Positions 19,812 through 29,177 of a DNA stretch of 64,000 nt are shown piece by piece. Within the stretch, counting starts at the first letter, position 1, and every line of letters starts with the position of its first letter. Source of the stretch: Rhodanobacter glycinis (GTDB lineage: Bacteria > Pseudomonadota > Gammaproteobacteria > Xanthomonadales > Rhodanobacteraceae); NCBI RefSeq assembly GCF_900114325.1, contig NZ_FOSR01000015.1, positions 1-64,000 of the forward strand, written 5' to 3'. A model generated the notes under the pieces. It was not told the DNA's origin. It saw only the letters and a list, made by a program, of their open reading frames with translations, and searched no databases. Made by a program: the position numbers and the translations under genes.

Positions 19812-20432
19812 ATGGTCGCGAAACTGTTCAGCCTGCTCGCCGCGAGCATCATCGGCCTGATCACGCGCAGCGGTTATCTCGGCATCGCGCTGTTGATGGG
19901 AATCGAGAGCGCCTGCATTCCGTTGCCGTCGGAAGTGATCATGCCGTTCTCCGGCTACCTCGTTTTCAAGGGCACCCTAGTGTTGTGGATCGTAGCACTG
20001 GCCGGCGCTGTCGGCTGCGTGCTCGGCTCGCTGCTGGCCTATGCAGTCGGCGCGTGGGGTGGTCGAAAACTGGTGGAGCGCTACGGCAGGTATCTGCTGG
20101 TTTCGCGCAGGGACCTGGACCTGGCCGACCGCTGGTTTCGCGAACATGGCGGCATCATCATTTTCGTGGGACGGCTTTTGCCCGTGGTGCGCACCTTCAT
20201 CTCCTTTCCCGCCGGTGTGGCACGCATGCCGATCTGGCGGTTCTGCCTCTACACCTTCCTGGGCTCGCTCATCTGGTGCGCGTTACTGGCCTGGATCGGC
20301 GAAAAGCTGGGGCAGCACTGGGACACCCTGGGCAACTGGTTCCACCGCTTCGATGCGGTGATCCTGGCCATGCTCCTGATCGCCTTCGGCTTGTATGTCT
20401 GGCGCCATGTGAAACATCTGCGCGAAGAGTGA
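19812..20432 (+). CDS. DedA family membrane protein
   Basis: 206 residues with several hydrophobic segments (about residues 5-35, 45-78, 115-135, 150-170 and 178-196). GIESACIPLPSEVIMPFSGY and the ...FVGRLLPVVRTFISFPAGVA segment carry the conserved E, R and PG residues of the DedA/SNARE-associated family. These inner-membrane proteins take part in lipid carrier (undecaprenyl phosphate) or phospholipid flipping and in membrane homeostasis. GGAAG lies close to the ATG. The gene is monocistronic by spacing and converges on the deacylase gene. Confidence 0.9.
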   Translation: MVAKLFSLLAASIIGLITRSGYLGIALLMGIESACIPLPSEVIMPFSGYLVFKGTLVLWIVALAGAVGCVLGSLLAYAVGAWGGRKLVERYGRYLLVSRRDLDLADRWFREHGGIIIFVGRLLPVVRTFISFPAGVARMPIWRFCLYTFLGSLIWCALLAWIGEKLGQHWDTLGNWFHRFDAVILAMLLIAFGLYVWRHVKHLREE

Positions 20433-20506
20433 CGCGCGGCTCCGGAGCATGCCGGCGGGAAGAGGTCCTGCCCCGGATACCACGCAGAGAATGCCAGACT
20501 CCGTCC

Positions 20507-22249
20507 TTATGAGCGGCGGGCCAGGAAACGCCCCATGGCCTGCCTTCCGAGCAGCGGTGACGGCGTGTCGTTCTCGAACGCCAGCTGGCCCCGGATCAGC
20601 GTGCAGCGGATCACCCCGTCGTTGCGGTTGACCACGCGTTGCAGCCCGCCCATGGCTTCGAACGGGGCCTCGGCATAACGATCCAGCCGCGTGCGTTTCA
20701 ACGCAACGGGATCCAGCAGCACGATATCGGCCTGGGCCCCGGGTGCGAGCTTGCCGGTATGCAGGTCGTACCAGTCGGCGATCTCGCCGGTCAGTCGCCA
20801 CACCGCCTTCTCGGGCGTCATCACCGGGGCGTCCTGCACCGTCAGCTGCAGCAGCGCCAGGCCGAAGTTGTAGAACGCCATGTTGCGCAGGTGCGCGCCG
20901 GCATCAGAGAAGCCCATGATCGCGTAAGGCTGGTTGAGGTTGACCGCCACCCGTTTCGGATTGTGGTTGCCGATCAAGGTCGACCAACGCAGCCTGGGGC
21001 CGTGATCGATCACCAGGTCGAGGAAGGTGTCCACCTCGTGCTCGCCGCGTTCGTCGGCGATCTGCCGGATGGTCTTGCCCACCAGTGACTTGTCCGGGCA
21101 ATCGATCACATGCGCGTCGCCGAAGTCGCGATGCCACACGCGTCCGCCCCACTTTTTTTTGTAATCCGCCTTGAATTTCGTGCGGTAGTCAGGGCTGGCA
21201 AACAACTTCTGGCGGTCGAATTCGCGCTTCAGATGCAGCGCCGCCTCGCCGGCGGGAAACTCCTCGAAGATCACGAAGTCGATGCCGTCGGCATACACCT
21301 GGAATGGCTGCGGCAACGCCTGCCAGCGGAACGAGGCACCCAGGCAGGCGTTGAAGAAACGCGTGACCGCGCCCATCACGATGTCGATCTTCGGCTTCGC
21401 CTTGACGTCCATCAGGGTGATCAGCGTGGTCTTCAGCCGCCGGCGCACGGCCAGGCTGGCCGAAGTGAACAGGTAGAACACCGCGTTGATCGGATTGTTT
21501 AGATTGGGCGCGGATTGCAGGATCGCGCCGCGCCGACGCAACAGCTTGTGCAGGCGCCGGTACTCGCTCCAGCGCGCATACACCGACGGCAAGGCGGAGG
21601 AACGGTAGCGGTCACCATCGACCTTGTCCCAGGGATTGGTCATGCCCGACATGCCAAGCAGACCGTGGTCGATGCCCTCGTTGAGGTGCTTCTCCATGAG
21701 CTGCAGTTCGGCCTCGGTCGGCACCTGCTTCGGGTCGACCGAGCGGCCCAGCCCCATCGCCGCCACGCGCAGGTCCGAGTGACCCATGTAGCTGGCGATG
21801 TTCGGCCCCAGCGGCAGGCTTTGCAGGTGTGCCACGTAACTGGCTGCGTCGTTCCAGGTCTTCTTTTCGCGTAGCGCCGGCAAGACGTACTCGCGCGGGA
21901 TCGACTCCACGCGGGTGAAAATATCCGAGGCATCCTCGGCGTCGCTGTAGATCATGCTGATCGAGCAACTGCCGACGAAACAGGTGGTGACGCCGTGGCG
22001 CACCGATTCCTGCAGGCCCGGTTCCAGCAGCAGCTCGGCGTCGTAATGGGTGTGGATGTCGATGAAGCCCGGCGTGACCCACAGGCCATTGGCATCCATC
22101 ACTTTCGTCGCATCCGCTTCGGCCAGCGGGGTTTCGCTGATGGCGACAATGTGGCCGTCGCGCACGCCGATGTCCGCGATGCGCGGTGGTGCGCCGGTGC
22201 CGTCGAACACGGTGCCGCGCCGGATCAGTACATCGTAGGGAGTTGGCAT
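20507..22249 (-). CDS. N-acyl-D-amino-acid deacylase-like amidohydrolase
   Basis: 580 residues from the ATG at 22249, with GAGGGG upstream; the frame stays open another 185 codons upstream but without homology. IRRGTVFDGTGAPP and PGFIDIHTHYDAELL (metal-binding His66 and His68) open the amidohydrolase fold. FSDAGAHLRNMAFYNF carries the late metal/catalytic aspartate. DLHTGKLAPGAQADIVLLDP is the standard C-terminal beta-sandwich. The family hydrolyses N-acyl-D-amino acids or related amides. A run of eight A's (complement of 21153-21160) lies within codons for YKKKW. Divergent AraC-type gene at 22378. Confidence 0.88.
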   Translation of the reverse strand: MPTPYDVLIRRGTVFDGTGAPPRIADIGVRDGHIVAISETPLAEADATKVMDANGLWVTPGFIDIHTHYDAELLLEPGLQESVRHGVTTCFVGSCSISMIYSDAEDASDIFTRVESIPREYVLPALREKKTWNDAASYVAHLQSLPLGPNIASYMGHSDLRVAAMGLGRSVDPKQVPTEAELQLMEKHLNEGIDHGLLGMSGMTNPWDKVDGDRYRSSALPSVYARWSEYRRLHKLLRRRGAILQSAPNLNNPINAVFYLFTSASLAVRRRLKTTLITLMDVKAKPKIDIVMGAVTRFFNACLGASFRWQALPQPFQVYADGIDFVIFEEFPAGEAALHLKREFDRQKLFASPDYRTKFKADYKKKWGGRVWHRDFGDAHVIDCPDKSLVGKTIRQIADERGEHEVDTFLDLVIDHGPRLRWSTLIGNHNPKRVAVNLNQPYAIMGFSDAGAHLRNMAFYNFGLALLQLTVQDAPVMTPEKAVWRLTGEIADWYDLHTGKLAPGAQADIVLLDPVALKRTRLDRYAEAPFEAMGGLQRVVNRNDGVIRCTLIRGQLAFENDTPSPLLGRQAMGRFLARRS

Positions 22250-22377
22250 CGTTGGAACCCCTCGCGCCGTCAGCGCCGTGGCATGGCCTGTCACGATCCT
22301 GTCAGACGCCACGCACCTCGTCTTGACAATTTGCGCCACCACGCCAAGCTGCACGTTCACCCCCGCGGAGCCTGATC

Positions 22378-23376
22378 GTGGCCAAATCGATGCCCGGCCC
22401 AAGTGTTTCGCCCGCGTTCGTCCGCCTGCTGCACGACTACCTGCATGCGCTCGGGCTCGATGGCCAGGACGTGCTGGGCGAAGCCCGGCCCGACGAATCG
22501 CCCGAGCCGGCCGCCGGCATTCCCATGGCGCACTGGGTGACGCTGCTGCAACGCGCATCGCAGCGACTGGGCGATCCGCTGCTGGGTCTGCGCGTGGGCC
22601 AGACGATCCAGCCGCAACACCTCGGCACACTGGGATTCCTGTTGCAGTCGATGCCCACGCTGGGTGCCGCGCTGCAAAAGCTGCAGCGCTACCAGCGGCT
22701 GGTGTACGACCAGACGCCCATGCTGCAACTGGCCGAGGCCGAGTATGTGGATCTGGTCTGGGGCATCGATTACGGCCAACCCGGCCCGCTGGTCGACGAA
22801 ACATCCATCACGGTGTTGATCTGCTACTGCCGCGCCATCGCCGCCGGCCCGGTGGTGCCGCAATGCGTGCAATTCGTCAATCCGGCACCACGCGACACTG
22901 CCGCGTATCGCGCGGCCTATGGCTGCCCGGTCGAATTCACCGCACCCGTGACCCGCGTGCGCTTCGACCTCGCGACCCTGGCCCAGCCCCTGCGTTCGGC
23001 GAACGCGGAACTGTCAGCCCTGATGGAACGGCAGGCCGAACAGTTGCTCGCGCGGTGGCCGGCACACGACGAACCCTTCGTCATGCAGGTCCGCACGGCC
23101 ACCGGCGCACTGCTGCATGACGGCGAACCCACCCTGCCCCGCGTGGCCCAGCGGCTCGGCCTCACGCCCCGCACGGCGCAACGCCGCCTGCAACAATCCG
23201 GCACGCGCTTCCGTGCCGAACTGGAAACCGTGCGCCGCCAGATGGCCGAAATCTACCTGCGCGACCCGCGCCTTTCGGTAGCCGACATCGCCCAGTTGCT
23301 CGGCTACTCCGAGCACAGCGCATTGACGCGCAGTTACCGGCAATGGACCGGGCACGCGCCACGGGATGGACGATGA
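22378..23376 (+). CDS. AraC-family regulator (OruR/ArgR-like arrangement)
   Basis: 332 residues from a GTG at 22378, with GGAG seven bases before it. The N-terminal 200 residues form the arabinose_bd-type effector domain (LLGLRVGQTIQPQHLGTLGF). The C-terminal double helix-turn-helix includes RVAQRLGLTPRTAQRRLQ and LSVADIAQLLGYSEHSALTR, followed by YRQWTGHAPRD. This AraC subgroup often controls a divergent catabolic gene; the divergent D-aminoacylase-like gene is the obvious candidate target. It converges on fabV. Confidence 0.9.
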   Translation: MAKSMPGPSVSPAFVRLLHDYLHALGLDGQDVLGEARPDESPEPAAGIPMAHWVTLLQRASQRLGDPLLGLRVGQTIQPQHLGTLGFLLQSMPTLGAALQKLQRYQRLVYDQTPMLQLAEAEYVDLVWGIDYGQPGPLVDETSITVLICYCRAIAAGPVVPQCVQFVNPAPRDTAAYRAAYGCPVEFTAPVTRVRFDLATLAQPLRSANAELSALMERQAEQLLARWPAHDEPFVMQVRTATGALLHDGEPTLPRVAQRLGLTPRTAQRRLQQSGTRFRAELETVRRQMAEIYLRDPRLSVADIAQLLGYSEHSALTRSYRQWTGHAPRDGR

Positions 23377-23480
23377 ACGCGTGAGTGGGCAACACCATGC
23401 GCGGCACATCGCCGAGCCTCATCGCACATGTCCGCAGGCGATGAAGTCGTCATCCGACCCATCGCCTCATCGAACGACTT

Positions 23481-24680
23481 TCAAAGCTCCACGCAATCAA
23501 ACCGCCGGTCCGATTCGACTTCCGCGTCGTAGTCCACATCCGCCCGATCGAAGCCGAACAACTTCAGGAACTCGTGCTTGTAGCCGGCGTAGTCGGTGAT
23601 CTGACGCAGGTTTTCGGTGGTGACCGTGGGCCACAGGGTTTTGCAGGTGTTCTGCACTTCATCGCGCAGCTCCCAGTCGTCCAGGCGCAGGCGACCTTCG
23701 TCGTCGGTATCTGCGGGAGCGCCATCGGCCCGATACAGGCGGTCGTGGAACAGGCGGTTGGCCTGCTCGATCGGGTTTTCGTGGGTACCCAGTTCCTTCA
23801 TGACCTTGAAGACGATGGACACGTACAGCGGGATCACCGGGATCGCGGCGCTGGCCTGGGTGACTACCGACTTCATTACGCCGACGTAGGCTTCAAGGCC
23901 GGGGTGGCGGCTGCGCAGTTGCTTCGCCGTGTTGTCCAGGTGCTGCTTGGCCTGGCCTAGGGTGCCGTGCCAGTACATCGGCCAGGTGATCTCGGTGCCG
24001 ATGTAGCTGTAGGCGATGGTTTTGGCGTGGTCGGCGAGCACGCCGGCATCGCTCAACGCGTCGATCCACAGCGCCCAGTCTTCGCCGCCCATGACGGTGA
24101 CGGTGTCCTTGATCTCCTGCTCGGTGGCCGGCTCGATGCTGGCCTCGATCACGGTGTCCTTGTTGGTGTCGACCGAGGTGTTGGTGAATTTTTCGCCAAT
24201 GGTCTTCAGTGCCGAACGCACCACTTCGCCGCTGTCCGGCAGCTTGCGCACGGGTGAAGCCAGCGAGTAGACCACCAGGTCGATCGGGCCGCCCATTTCG
24301 TTCTTGATGATTTCGATGGCCTTGGCACGGGTCTCGTGGGCGAACGCGTCGCCGTTGATCGACTTGCTGTACAGGCCGGCCTCTTTGGCGGCCTTGTCGA
24401 ACGCGGCGGCGTTGTACCAGCCGGCGGTACCGGTCTTCTCCGGGCTGCTGGGCTTTTCGAAAAACACGCCGAGCGTGGCCGCGCCGTAGCCGAAGGCCGC
24501 GGTAATCCGCGAGGCCAGGCCGTAGCCGGTGGACGCACCGATCACCAGCACGCGCTTGGGGCCCTGACCGGAATGGCCGGCGGCCTTGGTGATCGCAATC
24601 TGGTCGAGCACATTGCGCTCGCAGCCCTCGGGATGGGCCGTGACACAGATGAAGCCGCGCACTTTGGGTTTGATAATCAC
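23481..24680 (-). CDS. fabV: Enoyl-ACP reductase FabV
   Basis: 399 residues from a GTG at 24680 ([20 protein letters not shown]), which is the family's N-terminus. [13 protein letters not shown] binds NADH. The catalytic pair is Tyr236 and Lys245 ([13 protein letters not shown]), the Y-x8-K spacing that defines FabV, at the same numbering as reported for Xanthomonas FabV. It performs the last reduction step of fatty acid elongation. FabV enzymes are known to be poorly inhibited by triclosan. No fabI is seen in the window. CGGAG is upstream of the start. Confidence 0.97.
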   Translation of the reverse strand: MIIKPKVRGFICVTAHPEGCERNVLDQIAITKAAGHSGQGPKRVLVIGASTGYGLASRITAAFGYGAATLGVFFEKPSSPEKTGTAGWYNAAAFDKAAKEAGLYSKSINGDAFAHETRAKAIEIIKNEMGGPIDLVVYSLASPVRKLPDSGEVVRSALKTIGEKFTNTSVDTNKDTVIEASIEPATEQEIKDTVTVMGGEDWALWIDALSDAGVLADHAKTIAYSYIGTEITWPMYWHGTLGQAKQHLDNTAKQLRSRHPGLEAYVGVMKSVVTQASAAIPVIPLYVSIVFKVMKELGTHENPIEQANRLFHDRLYRADGAPADTDDEGRLRLDDWELRDEVQNTCKTLWPTVTTENLRQITDYAGYKHEFLKLFGFDRADVDYDAEVESDRRFDCVEL

Positions 24681-24787
24681 TTGGATCGCTCCGCTGGAGA
24701 TTCGCAGTGCGCCATAGTAACCAAGGCGGCGGTCCATGCGCTGCGGTAGGGAGGCAAAACGCGGCGTTGTGGCAGGCCGTGCGACTT

Positions 24788-25537
24788 CTATCGCCCCGGT
24801 TCCCGGGCCAGCGTCTGTAGCGCCGTCACCAACGCACGCACCTGTTCCTCGTCGCTGCGCCATTCGCCCGTCTGCATGTCGGCCAGCCTCGGGACGTGAT
24901 ACCGCATGCCGGAGGGACGCTGCTGCCTGGCGGAAGCATGGAATTCACGGGCACCGGTGGCGGCAGCCAACCCGACGATGTTGTCCGCATGCACGCCGGC
25001 CCCCGGCATCACCGAAAGACGTCCGGCGGACTGGGTCATCAGCTCGCGGATCAGGCCGGCGCCTTCCATCGCGCTGGATTGCCCGCCGGAGGTGAGCACC
25101 CGCTCACAGCCGAGGGCCATAACATCTTCCAGCGCGCGATGCGAGTCGCGGGCGAGGTCGAAGGCGCGGTGGAAAGTGATGCCCATGCGTCCGGCTGCGC
25201 CGATCAGGGCACGACAACGCAGCATGTCCACCTGACCCTCGGCATCGAGCACGCCCAGCACCACGCCATCGCAGCCGAGCGCCGCGCAGGTTTCGATATC
25301 GCGCTGCATCACTTCGATGTCGCGATCGTTGTAGAGGAAGTCGCCGGCGCGCGGGCGAATCAGCACGTAGAGCGGAATGCGCAAGCGCTCGCGCACCAGC
25401 GCGATGGTGGCGTGCGATGGCGTGAGGCCGCCGAGTTCCAGCGCAGAACACAATTCCACGCGCCCGGCACCACCGTCCTGTGCCGCGCAGGCCGAAGCCA
25501 CCGAGTTGGCAGCCACCTCGAGCAATGCATTACGCAT
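24788..25537 (-). CDS. cutC: CutC family protein
   Basis: 249 residues with the CutC signatures: [62 protein letters not shown] and [10 protein letters not shown]. It is a TIM-barrel protein historically linked to copper homeostasis; its enzymatic role is still unsettled. It follows fabV upstream by about 107 bases on the same strand order (cutC then fabV), but no coupling is evident. No metal-binding cysteine cluster is seen. Confidence 0.92.
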   Translation of the reverse strand: MRNALLEVAANSVASACAAQDGGAGRVELCSALELGGLTPSHATIALVRERLRIPLYVLIRPRAGDFLYNDRDIEVMQRDIETCAALGCDGVVLGVLDAEGQVDMLRCRALIGAAGRMGITFHRAFDLARDSHRALEDVMALGCERVLTSGGQSSAMEGAGLIRELMTQSAGRLSVMPGAGVHADNIVGLAAATGAREFHASARQQRPSGMRYHVPRLADMQTGEWRSDEEQVRALVTALQTLAREPGR

Positions 25538-25782
25538 GGGCCGCGGACGCCTTGCAATGAACGTCGCGTTGCATCATCAACGCCCGCGCCGACGCACCAC
25601 GCAAAGCTGCCTCCGGCAGTGACCCGTCATACCTCATCTTTCGTCTCCCGCATGGCAAGTCGCCATCATGCACGCGGTTTTCTCGTCGGGCGAGCCTGCT
25701 TGCCCGGCGAGAACTCGCGTCCCGGAAAGATCGGCAATGATCTTCCGGAGTGGCCTATGGATAGTCCGAAATCCCATGAAGC
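25538..25782. other. Intergenic stretch without a recognisable gene
   Basis: 245 bases between cutC and the cold-shock terminator. Short open frames here have no homology that I recognise. It presumably contains the cutC promoter; no clear hexamers or repeats stand out. Confidence 0.4.
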
Positions 25783-25815
25783 AAAAAAGCCCCACGCCGT
25801 GGGCGCGGGGCTTTC
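25783..25815 (-). terminator. Rho-independent terminator of the cold-shock gene
   Basis: On the minus strand AAAGCCCCGCGCC-CAC-GGCGTGGGGCTTTTTT: the stem is GC-rich with a tight loop and six U's follow. It sits 40 bases after the cold-shock stop codon. Confidence 0.92.
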
Positions 25816-25854
25816 GTACTGCATGTGGCCGACGCGAAGGACGGCCGGCAAAAC

Positions 25855-26061
25855 TCAGGCGGCGATTTCGACGCCGGAAGCCTGGGCACCTTTCGGGCCC
25901 GGAGTGACTTCGAACTTCACGCGCTGGCCTTCCTGCAGGCTACGGAAGCCCTTGGAATTGATCGCGGAGAAGTGGACAAACACGTCCTCACCACCATCCT
26001 CGGGCGCGATGAAACCGAAACCCTTCGCATCGTTGAACCATTTGACCGTACCGAAACGCAT
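25855..26061 (-). CDS. Cold-shock domain protein (CspA family)
   Basis: 68 residues, standard length. [15 protein letters not shown] carries RNP1 (KGFGFI) and DVFVHFSAI carries RNP2. It binds single-stranded RNA or DNA and melts RNA secondary structure. GAGG lies about eight bases before the ATG. The 160-base leader up to mtnP is relatively A/T-rich, as is typical of csp 5' UTRs, and a strong terminator follows. Which csp paralogue it is cannot be said. Confidence 0.97.
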   Translation of the reverse strand: MRFGTVKWFNDAKGFGFIAPEDGGEDVFVHFSAINSKGFRSLQEGQRVKFEVTPGPKGAQASGVEIAA

Positions 26062-26224
26062 TGCGGGAACCTCTGACTCATGGACAGGATGTGCCAAAGC
26101 CTTTGCGAGAACCAACTGAACCCCCCGGCCCCTCGCCGCCGACACAAGGAGAAGTATCAACATGTTTGCAGTCAAAGCGCAATATGTTGAACGGCTTGAT
26201 GTGCGCGAGGCCCCGCTATCATGC

Positions 26225-26986
26225 TCAATTTTTGAGCAATGCCTCGATGATCGGCGGCACATTCGCGGTGGCCGCGGCCAGATGCGCAAAGATTTCCTCG
26301 ATGCTGATTTCCGCTTCGTCACCGCAACCGGCAGCGAAATTCGCCACCAGCGCAAGGCACGCGTAAGCAAGTTCGAGTTCCCGCGCGAGTGCCGCCTCGG
26401 GCATGCCGGTCATGCCGACCAGATCGCAACCGTCGCGCTTCATCCGCGCAATCTCTGCGCGGGTTTCCAGCCGCGGCCCCTGAGTGGCGCCGTAGCAGCC
26501 GCCATTGATGACCGCCACGTTCGCCCTGCCCGCCGCCGCCAACACGTCGCGCCGCAACGACTCGGTATACGGCTCGCTGAAGTCGATGTGCTTGACCTCG
26601 GCGCCGTCGGCGTCGCAGAAACTGGTGTAGCGACCGTGGGTGTAATCGATGACCTGGTCGGGCACCACAATGACACGCGGCCCCATGTCGGCCCGGATGC
26701 CACCTACCGCGTTGACGCCGATGACCCGTTGCGCGCCAAGCTTGTGCAACGCCCACAGGTTTGCGCGGTAGTTGACCCGATGTGGCGGCAGGTTGTGGCT
26801 TTCGCCATGACGCGCCAGGAAGGCCACGCGCTTGCCGGCGAAATCGCCCACCACGATATCGCCCGAGGCGGCACCGTAAGGCGTGTCCACCGTGTGGCGC
26901 TCGGCATGCTGCAGGCCCGGAAAGTTGTACAGGCCGCTACCGCCGATGACGGCGAGGTCGATGGAGGTCGGCTTGGGCTGGGGCAT
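26225..26986 (-). CDS. mtnP: S-methyl-5'-thioinosine / methylthioadenosine phosphorylase
   Basis: 253 residues of the PNP/MTAP phosphorylase family. [35 protein letters not shown] and [14 protein letters not shown] are phosphate- and ribose-site signatures. [16 protein letters not shown] is the base-site region; the GPRLET form (rather than GPRFST) resembles the Pseudomonas enzyme that prefers methylthioinosine, so the product may be MTIP. It salvages sulfur and purine after polyamine synthesis. It lies 99 bases after hpt in the same direction, with a REP-like palindrome between. The adjacent hpt, which takes up hypoxanthine, fits a methylthioinosine route. A small TGCTCAA/TTGAGCA hairpin covers the stop. 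Confidence 0.9.
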   Translation of the reverse strand: MPQPKPTSIDLAVIGGSGLYNFPGLQHAERHTVDTPYGAASGDIVVGDFAGKRVAFLARHGESHNLPPHRVNYRANLWALHKLGAQRVIGVNAVGGIRADMGPRVIVVPDQVIDYTHGRYTSFCDADGAEVKHIDFSEPYTESLRRDVLAAAGRANVAVINGGCYGATQGPRLETRAEIARMKRDGCDLVGMTGMPEAALARELELAYACLALVANFAAGCGDEAEISIEEIFAHLAAATANVPPIIEALLKN

Positions 26987-27018
26987 CGTCGTGATCCGCT
27001 TGCGGGGTAATCGAAAAT

Positions 27019-27089
27019 GTGGGAGCGCACTCTGCGCACGATGCTATTCGTTACGCGGCGAAAAGCATCGCCCGCTAGCGGGCTTCTAC
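27019..27089. repeat. REP-like palindrome between hpt and mtnP
   Basis: Arms GTGGGAGCGCACTCTGCGCA-CGATGCT and AGCATCG-CCCGCTAGCGGGC-TTCTAC pair imperfectly; the outer 5' arm and the right arm are the same family as 3163-3242. The TAG stop codon of hpt (27086-27088) lies inside it. Such structures can stop or protect transcript ends inside operons. Confidence 0.65.
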
Positions 27090-27643
27090 ATGGTTTCCTT
27101 CAGTGCGTAGATCGCTGGCAGGTTGCGGCCCTGCTCGTGGTAGTCCATGCCGTAGCCGAACACGTAGCGATCAGGCAGCTCGACACCGTTGAAATCCGCG
27201 GCGATGCCTTCCACCAGGCGATCGTGTCGCTTGCAGCACAGGCTGGCGATCAGCACGCGTTTCGCCCCCTGGCCCAGGCAATGGTCGCGCACGGCTTTCA
27301 GCGTGTGGCCTTCGTCGAGGATGTCGTCCACCAGCAACACGGTGCGCCCCGTCATCTCCGCCACCGGTTCGCGCAACCAGTGCAGCTCGCTGCCGCTGGT
27401 CTCGCCGCGATAGCGGGTGGCATGCACGTAGTCGAATTCCAGGTCGGTGCGAATCGACAACGCCAACTGGCCGGCAAACATCAATGCACCATTCATCACG
27501 GTCAGGAACACGGCGCGTTCGCCGTTCAATTCAGCGTCAATGCGGCGCCCCAGGTCGGCAATCACGGATTCGATCTCGGCGCGTTCAAACAAGACGTCGG
27601 ATTGGCTCAGCGCATCCGATAGGGAAGGAGTCGGAGTGGTCAT
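27086..27643 (-). CDS. hpt: Hypoxanthine-guanine phosphoribosyltransferase
   Basis: 185 residues. VLLVDDILDEGHTL is the PRPP-binding loop; TVMNGALMFAGQL and RYVFGYGMDYHEQ are the early and base-binding motifs. It joins hypoxanthine or guanine to PRPP for purine salvage. Its ATG overlaps the nagZ stop by four bases (ATGA), so translation is coupled. Xanthomonad members of this family are close to the form annotated as hypoxanthine-guanine phosphoribosyltransferase rather than the longer E. coli Hpt. Confidence 0.94.
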   Translation of the reverse strand: MTTPTPSLSDALSQSDVLFERAEIESVIADLGRRIDAELNGERAVFLTVMNGALMFAGQLALSIRTDLEFDYVHATRYRGETSGSELHWLREPVAEMTGRTVLLVDDILDEGHTLKAVRDHCLGQGAKRVLIASLCCKRHDRLVEGIAADFNGVELPDRYVFGYGMDYHEQGRNLPAIYALKETM

Positions 27644-28653
27644 GCGTGGTCCTCGGCGTCGAGCGCCGTGATGCGGGCGACGAAACGGTCGCGTTGCGGG
27701 TTGTCGAGCAATCCGTCCCAGCTGGCGCCAAGGGCGCCGCGCAAGGCGGACATGCGTTCGGCGGTGGCAGGCGGCAGTGCCGGCAGCGCGGCAATGGCTT
27801 CAGCCACCACGTTCGGGAAGCAGGCCAGCACCAGGTCGCAGCCAGCGGCCAGGTGCCCCTGCACGCGGCCGGTCACGCTGCCAGCCACGCCGGCTGCGGC
27901 CATGCTGATATCGTCGCTGATCACCAGCCCGGCGAAACCCAGTTCGCCGCGCAGGATGTCGTCGATCCACACGCGGGAATAGCCGGCTGGTTGCGCATCG
28001 ACGGCAGGATAGACGACGTGCGCCATCATCACCGCCTCGGCGTGTGCATCCAGCGCCTCGACAAACGGGCGCAGGTCGGCCGCGCGGATCTCGTCCAGCG
28101 AGCGCGGGTCGATCGCCTGCGCCTTGTGCGTGTCGGCGGCCACGGAGCCGTGTCCCGGGAAATGCTTGAGCACCGCCGCCATGCCGCCCAGGTGCATGCC
28201 ACGCACATAGGCAGTGGCCAGTTCGCCGGCCACGGCCGGATCAGCGTGAAAAGCGCGCGGACCGATGGCGGCATTGCCGCGGGCCAGATCCACCACCGGT
28301 GCGAAGCTGAAATCCACGCCGCTGGCGCGCAGTTCGCTGGACATCACCCAGGCGTGTTCCTCGGCCAGCCGGATCGCGTCCTCGGGATCGCGATCGTATG
28401 CCGCGCCGATCTTCGACAGTGCCGGCAAGCGGGTGAAGCCATCGCGGAAGCGCTGCACCGGTCCGCCTTCCTGATCCACCGCAACCAACAGGTGCTCGCC
28501 TCCGACCGTGCGGATAGATTCGGTGAGCGCGATCAGTTGATCGCGGCTGGTGAAATTGCGCGCAAACAGGATCACGCCGGCCACGCCGGGCGCGGTCAGC
28601 CAGGCACGTTCGGTTTCGGCAATGTCGGTTCCAGCCAGACCAATCAGCAACAT
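27640..28653 (-). CDS. nagZ: Beta-N-acetylglucosaminidase NagZ
   Basis: 337 residues, glycoside hydrolase family 3. LLVAVDQEGGPVQRFRDGFT, VDFSFAPVVDLARG, LKHFPGHGSVAADTHKA (the mobile loop with catalytic Asp-His dyad) and LVISDDISMAAA (nucleophile Asp in ISDD) are all present. It removes GlcNAc from anhydro-muropeptides in the cytoplasm during peptidoglycan recycling. It overlaps by four bases both the CYTH gene upstream and hpt downstream, giving a tightly coupled chain. The ATG at 28653 is fixed by this overlap. Confidence 0.96.
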   Translation of the reverse strand: MLLIGLAGTDIAETERAWLTAPGVAGVILFARNFTSRDQLIALTESIRTVGGEHLLVAVDQEGGPVQRFRDGFTRLPALSKIGAAYDRDPEDAIRLAEEHAWVMSSELRASGVDFSFAPVVDLARGNAAIGPRAFHADPAVAGELATAYVRGMHLGGMAAVLKHFPGHGSVAADTHKAQAIDPRSLDEIRAADLRPFVEALDAHAEAVMMAHVVYPAVDAQPAGYSRVWIDDILRGELGFAGLVISDDISMAAAGVAGSVTGRVQGHLAAGCDLVLACFPNVVAEAIAALPALPPATAERMSALRGALGASWDGLLDNPQRDRFVARITALDAEDHA

Positions 28654-29177
28654 CAGGCAGATTCTCCCTCGGCAGCATCGCGCTCGGCCACCGACCATTC
28701 GGCGTAGGGATGCACGATCAGGTTGACGTTGTAATAGCGCGCCAGCGCACTCACCTCGCGACCCAGCCAAATCGGGCGCGGGAAAGAGGCATCGGCCGTC
28801 GGCAGCTCGATCTCGGCCACCACCAGGCCGGCATTGGCGCCCAGGAATTCGTCGATCTCGAAAAGCATGCCATCGAGCGTGACGTAATGGCGGATCTTCT
28901 CCAGCACGCCATCGCACAAGGTGGCCAGCATCTCGTCGGCTTCATCTGGCGGCAACGCCACCTCGTACTCCGCCCGCTCGATGCCCAGCCGCGCGGCCTT
29001 GATATTGAGCCAGGCCTGCACGCCGCTGCGACGCACCCGCACTGAAGCGCGAGCATGCCCGGCCTGCAATGCCGCTGCGCCGACCAGATAGCCCTGCGCC
29101 ATGCGTTCGCTGCGCGTGACCTGCCCGCGCCAGCCGTCGCCGTTCAACAGGAATTTTCGTTCGATTTCGATGGGCAT
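28653..29177 (-). CDS. CYTH domain protein (inorganic triphosphatase-like)
   Basis: 174 residues. IEIERKFLL is the ExExK signature of the CYTH domain, followed by basic strands (RASVRVRRSG, AWLNIKAAR) and acidic residues in LVVAEIELP that line the triphosphate tunnel. Bacterial members of this size hydrolyse tripolyphosphate or related triphosphates. It overlaps nagZ by ATGA and appears to be the first gene of the CYTH-nagZ-hpt-mtnP chain. The leader immediately upstream is a pyrimidine-rich repeat-like stretch shared with recO. Confidence 0.9.
   Translation of the reverse strand: MPIEIERKFLLNGDGWRGQVTRSERMAQGYLVGAAALQAGHARASVRVRRSGVQAWLNIKAARLGIERAEYEVALPPDEADEMLATLCDGVLEKIRHYVTLDGMLFEIDEFLGANAGLVVAEIELPTADASFPRPIWLGREVSALARYYNVNLIVHPYAEWSVAERDAAEGESA

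Noticed and set aside
22250-22804. 185-codon N-terminal extension of the D-aminoacylase-like protein
   Set aside because: It overlaps the divergent AraC gene; the amidohydrolase fold starts at MPTPYDVLIRRG with a good ribosome-binding site.
26062-26370. N-terminal extension of the cold-shock protein by about 100 codons
   Set aside because: The cold-shock domain begins at [15 protein letters not shown] with a ribosome-binding site; the extension overlaps mtnP and has no similarity.
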